A stretch of 36,105 bases of DNA from positions 1 to 36,105 of the forward strand of contig NCRC01000032.1 in NCBI GenBank assembly GCA_002894685.1, written 5' to 3'. Positions 19,101-24,313 of the stretch are shown here, one piece after another. The first letter of the stretch is position 1; each line of letters opens with the position of its first letter. The translations under genes were made by a program, and so were the position numbers. Source of the DNA: Salinivenus lutea. Lineage in GTDB: Bacteria > Bacteroidota > Rhodothermia > Rhodothermales > Salinibacteraceae. The notes below the pieces were generated by a model. The model searched no databases, was not told the origin of the DNA, and worked only from the letters and a program-made list of their open reading frames with translations.

Positions 19101-19752
19101 CGCGCTCGCGCAGGACGTGGACCAGCTCTCGGAGCAGCGTGTCTTCGTCGATGCCGTCGCGGAGGTGCAGGACCTGATCCCAGCCGCGGTTGTCGGACAG
19201 GGCGACGATGATGATTTTGTCCTCGGGCCGTTCGGCATTGGGAAAGCCGCCCTCGGTGTACACCTCGATGTCGAGCTGCAGGCGGTGCAGGTCGTCGAGG
19301 CTCATGTCGAGCAGGCAGGTGCGGCCCGTTTGCATGAGGTACTGCTGCACGGGAGAGCCCACCCGGTAGAGCTCGTCGGGCCAGCCCTCGTCGCTGTCGG
19401 TGCGGCGTTCGATGGTGCGCACCGCGTCCCAGTAGTCGTCCCACGTCCGGAAGGCGACGAGGTGACGAAAGAAATTGTCGCCGTCCAGGCGCTGAAACCG
19501 GAACCGATCCCGCATGCCCCGCAGGAGCGTGATGTCCGACAGGAAAAAGAAGGGGAAGAAGGAATCCTCGTGCTCGATGACCGTCGAAAAATCTTCCGAC
19601 CGCTGGTAGAGTCGGACCCGCGCCGGCTGGTCCGACGGCCCGTCCATCAGGGGATGGACGTCTACAATGCGCGGCATCGGGTCCTTGCCAAAGAGGGCCA
19701 CGTCGGCCGAGGGGGCCTCGGGGGACGCGGCCGTGGGGGAGGACGGAGACAT
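16105..19752 (-). CDS. polB: Family B DNA polymerase (Pol II-type) containing an intein
   Basis: Precursor of 1215 residues; removal of the 417-residue intein leaves a 798-residue polymerase, near the size of bacterial Pol II. Proofreading motifs: Exo I LDIEVY (D161, E163); Exo II GHN(intein)CFSFDL; Exo III YALDDVVE near 760. Polymerase motif A is VYADVESLYPS near 840, motif B KVLINSFYG near 905, motif C VDTDG near 954, and KKKNY follows. Both catalytic aspartates of motif C are present. The usual YGDTDS is altered to EVDTDG. The intein interrupts the exonuclease just after the invariant Exo II Asn, so unspliced protein would lack proofreading. Such polymerases act in damage-related synthesis. 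The gene ends 78 bases after the small membrane protein gene start. Confidence 0.95.
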   Translation of the reverse strand: MSPSSPTAASPEAPSADVALFGKDPMPRIVDVHPLMDGPSDQPARVRLYQRSEDFSTVIEHEDSFFPFFFLSDITLLRGMRDRFRFQRLDGDNFFRHLVAFRTWDDYWDAVRTIERRTDSDEGWPDELYRVGSPVQQYLMQTGRTCLLDMSLDDLHRLQLDIEVYTEGGFPNAERPEDKIIIVALSDNRGWDQVLHLRDGIDEDTLLRELVHVLRERDPDVIEGHNCFPPGTPVLTPDGYTSIEELEMGDAVLSYTEEGLEEDKVTDTFANEFDGDLVRLRATYLGSITSTPDHPHYGYRAGEGIGYHAAEAFEAGDYLARPSSDFSPNDLTLDTDFYLAGLLFADGHLSKATNRITFGNTNHDLVEWVRDQLGGQGTIYRREPQKEQHTPLLRLRTHDPSAHAWLQTIGVPEGNKSVDEAPISFESVLQNGPSAAASFLAGTIEGDGHLSEKNGCVQIAVGTERGQQALKALAQHLGLVVSEKQTGIALWPTRTTTDLLHHILSWLRSDEKRTVNITAKSRRPDELPFAVIEKVTPFIERLGISYEDFPVPRTTVTYYLNGRTSIHRTTFKKIEDTVRDAVSASDSRTLEQEWREVSRELEEIKSYHWFPIREKTTESFTGTVYNIETGNHNYVASGALTHNCFSFDLSYILDRCEMHGVDFAIGRDGSTPRTYDSSMRFAERTVDYPAVDIAGRHVIDTYFQVMSFDVFSRDLPDYSLKTAARYFGLAPEDRTYIEGTDISRAWREDRDTLLDYALDDVVETRRLAGHLSGSTFYLAQMLPMTYGSSARRGPAAKIESLFVREYLRKRHALPRSEWGSQSMGGYTDIFISGVMGPIVYADVESLYPSIMLNYDVQPSGDSLDLFPQLLERLTDLRLETKQDMKEAEDEEIRSELDARQSSYKVLINSFYGVLGFSLSVFNDFAEADRVARTGQEILRDLIDEIRDRGGTVIEVDTDGVLFVPPDGVRGEEAEIDFTVGLTEAMPEGIRVGFDGRFQKMLSYKKKNYALLTYDDELKFKGSSLISRSNEPFGRDFVRRAIRRLLDHDVDGLHELYMDTRTKIINSDWESVDSFARTETLKDTLEDYEADVDEGNRPRAATYELAKQKQERTGKPVKKGDRISYYITGDSANVTAFKHCALAADWDPDNPDENTAYYLKRLNEFATKFEPFFTEEDFRLVFSPEDIFGFSADGIEIQTVEHEPDVPTDGPDEVPF
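17824..19074 (-). mobile_element. Intein with LAGLIDADG homing endonuclease inside polB
   Basis: Residues 227-643 of the precursor. Block A begins at Cys227 (CFPPGTPVLTPDG). Block B is TSTPDHPHYG with its Thr and His. Blocks C and E, LAGLLFADG and LAGTIEGDG, are the two endonuclease motifs with both acidic residues intact. Block F/G is VYNIETGNHNYVASGALTHN, ending in the His-Asn pair needed for splicing, and the next extein residue is Cys644. All splicing residues are present, so it should be active. Codons CAT AAC TG(C/T) TTC occur at both junctions (HNCF twice). GC is visibly lower than in the exteins: 28 of 60 bases in the line at 18001, against 43 of 60 at 17401. This suggests lateral arrival. 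Confidence 0.93.
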
Positions 19753-19896
19753 GAGCGGGGGGAAGGTCGAAGAGAGTCTGCCGTTTGTGTCTACGAACCG
19801 CGCGGGAAGATGTGTCGGAGAGGGGGGCCTCGCTTTGCGTTCTGCGCGTGTACCCGTAGGTTTTTGTATTCCCCGCTGTTAATCTATCGACCCGCC
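19753..19896. promoter_or_regulatory. Divergent intergenic region between polB and the ABC ATPase gene
   Basis: 144 bases between two divergent genes must hold both promoters. An AT-rich stretch near 19859-19890 (plus-strand TTTTTGTATT, then TTAATCTATC) lies just before the ATPase gene. I see no confident -10/-35 or -7/-33 pair and no LexA-like palindrome ahead of polB. Confidence 0.3.
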
Positions 19897-20523
19897 ATGC
19901 CCACCCTCGTTGCCGATACGCTCGGGCACCGGTACGGAATGCTTTTGCTTTTCCGGCGGCTCTCGTTTTCGCTGGAGGGAGGGGCGAGCCTGGCCGTGAC
20001 CGGGGCGAATGGGGCCGGCAAGTCGACGCTGCTGCGCATCCTGGCCGGGGTGCTCGCGCCCAAAGCCGGAACGGTGACCCTCACCGCGAACGGCCGCGAG
20101 CTTCCGGCGGACGACCACCCGCTGCACGCCGGCCTTGTCGCCCCGGCGCTGGGGGTGTACGACGACCTCACGGCCCGGGAAAACCTCGTTTTTCTCGCCC
20201 AGGCCCGACGCCTGTCCGATGCCCCGTCTCGAATCGAGTCGGTGTTGGAGCGTGTGGGGTTGAGCGGGCGGGCGGGCGACCTCGTGGGAACCTATTCCTC
20301 GGGCATGCGGCAGCGGGTGAAGTACGCCGCCGCCCTGCTTGCGGACCCGCCGCTCCTGCTTCTCGATGAGCCCGCCGCCAACCTCGACGCGGCCGGCCGG
20401 GAGCTGGTCGACCGGGTGATGGACGACCAGCTGGCTCGCGACCGGCTTGTGGTGGTGGCCACGAATCGGGCCGACGAGGCTGCACGTCACGACCGGCAGC
20501 TTCGCATCGAAGACCATCAATAG
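19897..20523 (+). CDS. ABC transporter ATP-binding protein (CcmA-like)
   Basis: 208-residue ATPase of an ABC transporter. Walker A GANGAGKST at residues 36-44, signature SSGMRQR in the middle, Walker B LLLLDEPAANLD, and a switch region near VVATNRA (H-loop His replaced by Asn). Size and the short ELPADDHP insertion resemble CcmA, the ATPase of the CcmAB cytochrome c maturation complex. No permease such as CcmB is in the window; the next gene is an unrelated small protein. CcmA is therefore a resemblance, not a firm assignment. Confidence 0.85.
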   Translation: MPTLVADTLGHRYGMLLLFRRLSFSLEGGASLAVTGANGAGKSTLLRILAGVLAPKAGTVTLTANGRELPADDHPLHAGLVAPALGVYDDLTARENLVFLAQARRLSDAPSRIESVLERVGLSGRAGDLVGTYSSGMRQRVKYAAALLADPPLLLLDEPAANLDAAGRELVDRVMDDQLARDRLVVVATNRADEAARHDRQLRIEDHQ

Positions 20524-20557
20524 TGCTCGCGTTTCTCGAACCCTAATCTGCGCACCC

Positions 20558-20929
20558 ATGGCCCACGACACGATTGAGATTTACGTCCGCGACCTCTCGG
20601 CTGACGACGTGGTGCCGTGGCTGCGCGAGGTGTTTCACGATGTGACGCAGGATGACGACGCCCTCGTGCTGACGTACGAAGGCACCTACGAGGGCGAGAC
20701 GGTGCCCGTCCAGATCGCGGAGGGGGTCGAGGGGGGACCGTACACGAGCGTCTGGTTCAATGCCCCCACGATGCCGTGGAATACGGCCCAGGCCTGTGCG
20801 CGGGAGGCGCACGAGGGACTGGGGAAGGAGGTGCTCTGCTTTCTGAGCGACCCGAAGCGCCCCTGGACGATGCTCCGCGTGACCGACGACGGGGACGAAT
20901 ACATCGACAAGGGCGAGGTCGAACTTTGA
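20558..20929 (+). CDS. Small acidic hypothetical protein
   Basis: 123 residues from ATG 20558, 34 bases after the ABC ATPase on the same strand and probably co-transcribed. It is a compact alpha/beta protein with no signal peptide or membrane segment. Phrases such as YTSVWFNAPTMPWNTAQACAREAH and a C-terminal VTDDGDEYIDKG suggest a folded domain, but I do not recognise the family. Codon use and acidity match the neighbours, so it is likely real. Confidence 0.75.
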   Translation: MAHDTIEIYVRDLSADDVVPWLREVFHDVTQDDDALVLTYEGTYEGETVPVQIAEGVEGGPYTSVWFNAPTMPWNTAQACAREAHEGLGKEVLCFLSDPKRPWTMLRVTDDGDEYIDKGEVEL

Positions 20930-20954
20930 TCCGACCTGCTGCGTCCCGAACTCG

Positions 20955-21539
20955 CTACGTCCCGAGAATCTCGTCCACCGGAATCGGATCCAGGTCCGGA
21001 AGGGCCGCGACCGTCACGGAATCGCCGGGGGGGCGGGTGAGGCGCAGCCCGTAGTCGTCGCCGGTCGGCTCGCGGTGGACGTATACCCGTTCGTCCGGAA
21101 GGGACACGACCCAGTACTCCGAAATGCCGGCCTGCGCGTAAAGTGAGAGCTTGGTGCTCCGGTCGAACGCCTCCGTCGTATCGGCCACCTCCACAAGCAG
21201 AAACACGTCCCCGGGACGGGGATGCTGGCGGGCATAGTCGTCGTCCCGAGGGGACAGAAGAGCAAGATCTGGCTCCGGCTCGGACGCGTCGTCGAGCACG
21301 ACCGGATTCTGGATGCTCACCAGAGCCGGCAGGTCCACGTGACGATGAAAGAGGCGGCCCAGGCGGCGGACACAGGCGGCGTGTTCACTGCCGATGGGAG
21401 ACATGACATAGAGGCGGCCGTTGAGCAGTTCGACGCGGTCGTCTTCGTGCAGGATGCCCGCCTCCGCCATGCGGTGGTACTCCGCCACCGTGAAGCGGCG
21501 CGGCGTCGGGGTAGCTGTGGTAGGGGCAGTCGCCTCCAT
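20955..21539 (-). CDS. Uma2-family (DUF820) PD-(D/E)XK nuclease-like protein
   Basis: 194 residues from ATG 21539. Characteristic family phrases: FTVAEYHRMAEAGIL; DDRVELLNGRLYVMSPIGSEHA; EPEPDLALL (Asp of the PD motif); then FLLVEVADTTEAFDRSTKLSLYAQAGISEYWVV, carrying the ExK-like pair and the conserved KLxxYAxxGIxEYW. The family is an expanded putative nuclease group common in cyanobacteria and other bacteria; its substrates are unknown. It lies 16 bases after the lipoyl synthase stop, so it may be read from the lipA transcript. A frame extension to 21680 overlaps lipA and is rejected. Confidence 0.88.
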   Translation of the reverse strand: MEATAPTTATPTPRRFTVAEYHRMAEAGILHEDDRVELLNGRLYVMSPIGSEHAACVRRLGRLFHRHVDLPALVSIQNPVVLDDASEPEPDLALLSPRDDDYARQHPRPGDVFLLVEVADTTEAFDRSTKLSLYAQAGISEYWVVSLPDERVYVHREPTGDDYGLRLTRPPGDSVTVAALPDLDPIPVDEILGT

Positions 21540-21555
21540 GGCAGTGTAGAGGTCC

Positions 21556-22551
21556 TTACACGTGCTCCTCGGCGTGGTACGACGACCGCGTGAGCGGGCT
21601 GCTCTCCACGTGCTCGATGCCCTTCTCCTCGCCGACCTGCTTGTACCAGTCGAACACCTCGGGCTCCACCCACTCCTCAACCGGCAGGTGGTGCTCGGTG
21701 GGCTGCATGTACTGCCCGATGGTCATCACGTCGAGGCCAATCTCCACGAAGTCGTCCATAATCTCCAGCACCTCCTCCTTCGTCTCGCCGAGGCCCACCA
21801 TGATGCCGCTCTTGGTGCGCAGGCCGGCGTCCTTCGCCCACTGGAGCACCTTCAGCGACCGCTCGTAGTCGGCCTGCGGCCGGACGCGCCGGTAGAGGCT
21901 GGGCACCGTCTCGACGTTGTGGTTAAAGATGTCGGGCTCGGCCTCGAAGACGGTTTCGCAGGGCTCCCGCATGCCGCGGAAGTCGGGCGTGAGCACCTCG
22001 CAGGTGGCGCCCAGGTCGTGGATGCGCTCGATGACCTCGGCGAAGATGGGGGCGCCGCCGTCCTCGCGCTCGTCCCGGTTCACGCTGGTAATGACGGCGT
22101 GGTCGAGGTCCATTTTGTCGGCGGCCTCCGCCACGCGGCGCGGCTCGTCCCAGTCGAGCCCGTCGTCCGGGCGGCCCGTCTTCACGGCGCAGAAGCCGCA
22201 GGAACGGGTGCATACGTTGCCCAGGATCATGAACGTGGCGGTGCCGCGGCTCCAGCACTCGCCCATGTTGGGGCAGTTGGCACTCTCGCAGACCGTGTGC
22301 AGGTCGTGGTCCTCGACGGTCTCGCGCACCTCGTTGTAGGACTCGCCTTGCGGCAGCGGCACGCGGAGCCATTCGGGGCGGCCGCCGCGTTTGTTCTTGT
22401 TGGTGTTCTCGACGACGGGCAGCTCCATAAAGCCGGGATCGCCGTCGCCGGACGGGCCGAACGAGTCGGGTTCAACCGATTGGAGGTCGACCTCGTCGGG
22501 CGTGGTGGGTTCGCGCTCGGACGCGGGCGGGTCGGCGGTCGGGTTGGGCAT
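21556..22551 (-). CDS. lipA: Lipoyl synthase
   Basis: Radical SAM enzyme inserting two sulfurs into octanoyl groups on lipoyl domains, maturing E2 and GcvH proteins. 331 residues. The auxiliary cluster motif CESANCPNMGEC uses C88, C93 and C99; the radical SAM motif CTRSCGFC uses C114, C118 and C121. The C-terminal RSSYHA supplies the conserved Ser ligand. The first 55 residues are an acidic, Pro-rich extension beyond the enzyme core, in keeping with a halophile. The E2 acyltransferase at the right end of the window would be a substrate of this pathway. Confidence 0.97.
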   Translation of the reverse strand: MPNPTADPPASEREPTTPDEVDLQSVEPDSFGPSGDGDPGFMELPVVENTNKNKRGGRPEWLRVPLPQGESYNEVRETVEDHDLHTVCESANCPNMGECWSRGTATFMILGNVCTRSCGFCAVKTGRPDDGLDWDEPRRVAEAADKMDLDHAVITSVNRDEREDGGAPIFAEVIERIHDLGATCEVLTPDFRGMREPCETVFEAEPDIFNHNVETVPSLYRRVRPQADYERSLKVLQWAKDAGLRTKSGIMVGLGETKEEVLEIMDDFVEIGLDVMTIGQYMQPTEHHLPVEEWVEPEVFDWYKQVGEEKGIEHVESSPLTRSSYHAEEHV

Positions 22552-22833
22552 GTAGAATCGGAAGCTTCGTTGGGTCGGAACGGGCCCTCAGCGTCGGGGA
22601 GCTCCTCCGAGGATAACGTGGATCGGTACGTACGAGGGGGGCGGAGGGGCGTTCCTGTGTGGGGCCGTCCGGCCGGGGGAACGAGAAGGGGCGACCAGAG
22701 CAGCGGAGCGGGGATCTCAGACCCCCACGGCGACGGGACGAACACTGCGGACCAAACGGCTTGGTGGAAGACACCACAGTGCACTCAGGCCGGGAGGGGG
22801 GTGGCGGGGAACCATTGGTTCGGAAGAGGGGCA
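22552..22833. other. Non-coding stretch between lipA and the cassette-like region
   Basis: 282 bases, GC-rich, with no convincing gene. It should contain the lipA promoter on the minus strand. I see no clear promoter box, terminator or riboswitch. The short palindrome GGAACCATTGGTTCGG near 22808 may be chance. Confidence 0.4.
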
Positions 22834-22847
22834 CATAACGTGTTATG
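22834..22847 (-). repeat. Short palindrome CATAAC-GT-GTTATG, possible attC remnant
   Basis: Two 6-base arms identical to the R boxes of the neighbouring attC-like elements, separated by only two bases. It covers the toxin stop codon (TAA at 22845-22843). It lacks the inner L boxes and variable loop, so it cannot be a full attC; it could be a deletion scar. The adjoining 7-base stem GGGGACA/TGTCCCC (22847-22853 with 22864-22870) in the end of the toxin gene could act as an RNA hairpin, without a T tract. Confidence 0.4.
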
Positions 22848-23169
22848 GGGACACAGACACAACTGTCCCCGTCTCCAACTCCTGCAGAGCCGCCTCAATA
22901 TCTGGGACGAGCGGAAGAAGCGTTTCATACTCGTTGTCCGGAGCCACGATCGTCAATACGCCAAGGGGACGGCCCTGTATGTTCTGCTGATATTCGATCC
23001 CCTGATCCATCGTTAGGAGAGCATCGAACTCTCCCTCCGCGCGATTCAACAATTCACCATTGGTTACTCCCGCCCATCCGCGATCGGGAACCGTGACCAC
23101 CTCCATCCCTTGCTCCTTCAGACGCCATTGGAGTTTGCGAGGAATGTTCTCGTCGAGAAGGACGGTCAT
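22843..23169 (-). CDS. DUF5615 PIN-like protein, putative toxin
   Basis: 108 residues, beginning MTVLLDENIPRKL, the hallmark of the DUF5615 PIN-like fold, with acidic D6/E7 and a second acidic site in LLTMDQGIEYQQN. PIN-fold proteins are metal-dependent RNases, and this family is usually paired with DUF433 proteins as a VapBC-like toxin-antitoxin module (family knowledge). Its ATG overlaps the partner's TGA by four bases (ATGA), showing translational coupling with the antitoxin first. The stop codon lies inside a CATAAC/GTTATG palindrome. Toxicity is inferred. Confidence 0.88.
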   Translation of the reverse strand: MTVLLDENIPRKLQWRLKEQGMEVVTVPDRGWAGVTNGELLNRAEGEFDALLTMDQGIEYQQNIQGRPLGVLTIVAPDNEYETLLPLVPDIEAALQELETGTVVSVSP

Positions 23170-23393
23170 GCCGGCGTAGAACGATCGTCACGCAGTAGTT
23201 CGGTCTCAGCAAGGTCTAAAAACGCCTCTGCCTGCTCCCGACGCACGGACGGAAAATCATCCAAAAACTCCTCAAGGCGCTTCCCGTGCTTCAGATGCTG
23301 AACAAGGGATTCGACCGGCACGCGCGTCCCCACAAAGACGGGCGTGCCTCCGAGGATTTCCGGGTCGCGGTGGAAGATCTGCTCACGTTCCAT
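23166..23393 (-). CDS. DUF433 protein, putative antitoxin
   Basis: 75 residues. The phrase IFHRDPEILGGTPVFVGTRVPVESLVQHLKHG, then LEEFLDDFPSVRREQAEAFLDLA, is the classic DUF433 helix-turn-helix pattern. It would bind DNA to autoregulate the operon and neutralise the DUF5615 partner, by analogy. The start is well supported: GGAGG lies five bases upstream of ATG 23393. It is the first gene of its cassette, 84 bases after the attC-like site. Confidence 0.9.
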   Translation of the reverse strand: MEREQIFHRDPEILGGTPVFVGTRVPVESLVQHLKHGKRLEEFLDDFPSVRREQAEAFLDLAETELLRDDRSTPA

Positions 23394-23477
23394 GGGGCCT
23401 CCACAGTTTCGTGGATTAAAGTGTCAGGTAGAAACGCTTCGCCGCACCCGGATGATTCAGGTAGTCGACTCGTACCT

Positions 23478-23590
23478 CATAACCGTGGAAACTCAGCCGC
23501 GCTGGCAGTGATGTCTTACGAAAGAAGCAGGCGAATCGACGCCTTTAGAAAACAGCAACCGCCCAGCGTCGGCTGTAGTGGAAGGTTATG
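23478..23590 (-). other. attC-like recombination site (strongest copy)
   Basis: Outer boxes CATAACC (23478-23484) and GGTTATG (23584-23590) are perfectly complementary. Unpaired spacers of 9 and 8 bases follow. Inner boxes CAGCCGCGCTGG (23494-23505) and CCAGCGTCGGCTG (23563-23575) pair over 12 base pairs, with one bulged base (T at 23569 on the plus strand, A on the minus). The central part folds into AGGCG-AATCGA-CGCCT (23529-23544). R box, spacer, L box with an extrahelical base, and variable loop is the attC architecture. The bulge lies in the 5' arm when read on the minus strand, giving the orientation of the neighbouring genes. The site begins ten bases after the membrane-protein gene stop. 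Confidence 0.72.
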
Positions 23591-23599
23591 CACACCTGT

Positions 23600-24051
23600 C
23601 TACCCTGCCCTGTCCTGCCCGGACTCTTGTAACTCGCGGACCTTTTGCGGTGCCTTCAAAAATAGAAAACGAATGGCGAGTGCTCCCTCTGCTATGTTGG
23701 CAAGTACAGCGGCCACGAGAATAGCCGCCGTTGTTTCGAAGGAAAAACCTACGACAAAAAAGCCCAGCCATATCGTGGTCGACCAGTAGACAAACGGCAA
23801 AGTGCAAGCAACTACCTTTCGTTGACTCTCTTCAGGCAACGCGTCGTACGCCGACTGATTCGGTATGTTGAGGGCTGTTGGGGAGCGCGCTACCCACCAA
23901 GCTGTTCCGTAAAAAATGCGGCGGTCAAGACCGAGATAAAGGAAAGAGCCCCGAGACGGGTCGAAACCGCCCCAGCATAGGCACCTACTCCCATGCCAAT
24001 ACTAGCCAGAAGCAAAGCAGTATTGGCAGCATGCGACCAGCTCTTTCTCAT
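23600..24051 (-). pseudogene. Frameshifted four-helix membrane protein gene
   Basis: Two overlapping frames together make one plausible 150-residue protein. The first starts at ATG 24051 (AGGGG nine bases upstream), reads MRKSWSHAANTALLLASIG and runs to TAG at 23892-23890. The second is open upstream of TTG 23839 and carries YGTAWWVARSP, NIPNQSAYDALPEE and two C-terminal helices, ending at 23600. The frames join at a run of six T on the minus strand (23916-23911): one more T, or a -1 slip, gives AAFFYGTAWWV without a gap. Predicted helices lie near 8-30, 33-53, 94-112 and 116-135. It may be a decayed gene, a site of polymerase or ribosome slippage, or a sequencing error. Family not recognised. 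Confidence 0.62.
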
Positions 24052-24069
24052 GTTCTTTTACCCCTATGT

Positions 24070-24141
24070 GCATAACACGCAGTTCACATATCGTAACCCT
24101 TTGCGAGGCAGAACCGTTTCAATGTGCGGGGCGTGTTATGC
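24070..24141 (-). other. attC-like inverted repeat upstream of the membrane-protein gene
   Basis: GCATAACACGC (24070-24080) and GCGTGTTATGC (24131-24141) are perfect 11-base inverted repeats. After a short mismatch, CACAT (24085-24089) pairs with ATGTG (24122-24126), leaving a 32-base loop. The first seven bases match the R-box type of the 23478-23590 site, and the spacers are 8 and 8 bases, but the inner box is short with no clear bulge. A further GCATAAC at 24153-24159 faces it. Because it lies just before the start of the membrane gene, an operator is an alternative reading. Confidence 0.5.
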
Positions 24142-24313
24142 CGATCGGATCCGCATAACAACAGTATGCCGACGCCACGCCCGATGAACCCCCGTCCGGT
24201 GGCGGGGCTGTCGGATGCAGAGTGTCCCCGTTTGCAGGGCGTCTTGATATGCAGCGGTCGCTTCGCGAGACTGTGAGGGCCGATGTGTTCTCGCTCCCAC
24301 CCCTGCTGTTTCC

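Larger units (their letters stand above)
22834..24159 (-). mobile_element. Integron-type gene cassette array without integrase (CALIN-like), proposed
   Basis: Minus-strand order: attC-like element (24141-24070), membrane-protein gene (24051-23600), strong attC candidate (23590-23478), toxin-antitoxin pair (23393-22843), R-box palindrome (22847-22834). Each gene unit is followed directly by a CATAAC/GTTATG inverted repeat, and all genes point the same way. The GC content is low (29 of 60 bases in the line at 23641). No integrase is in the window. The flanks, lipA and an amidohydrolase gene, are ordinary chromosomal genes. The claim rests mainly on the 23478-23590 site; the two outer sites are weaker. 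Confidence 0.6.

Noticed and set aside
22834-24141. Transposon or insertion sequence bounded by CGTGTTATG repeats (22839-22847 and 24132-24140)
   Set aside because: No transposase is present, and the internal 23478-23590 site with L boxes and a bulge fits cassette recombination sites better than terminal repeats.
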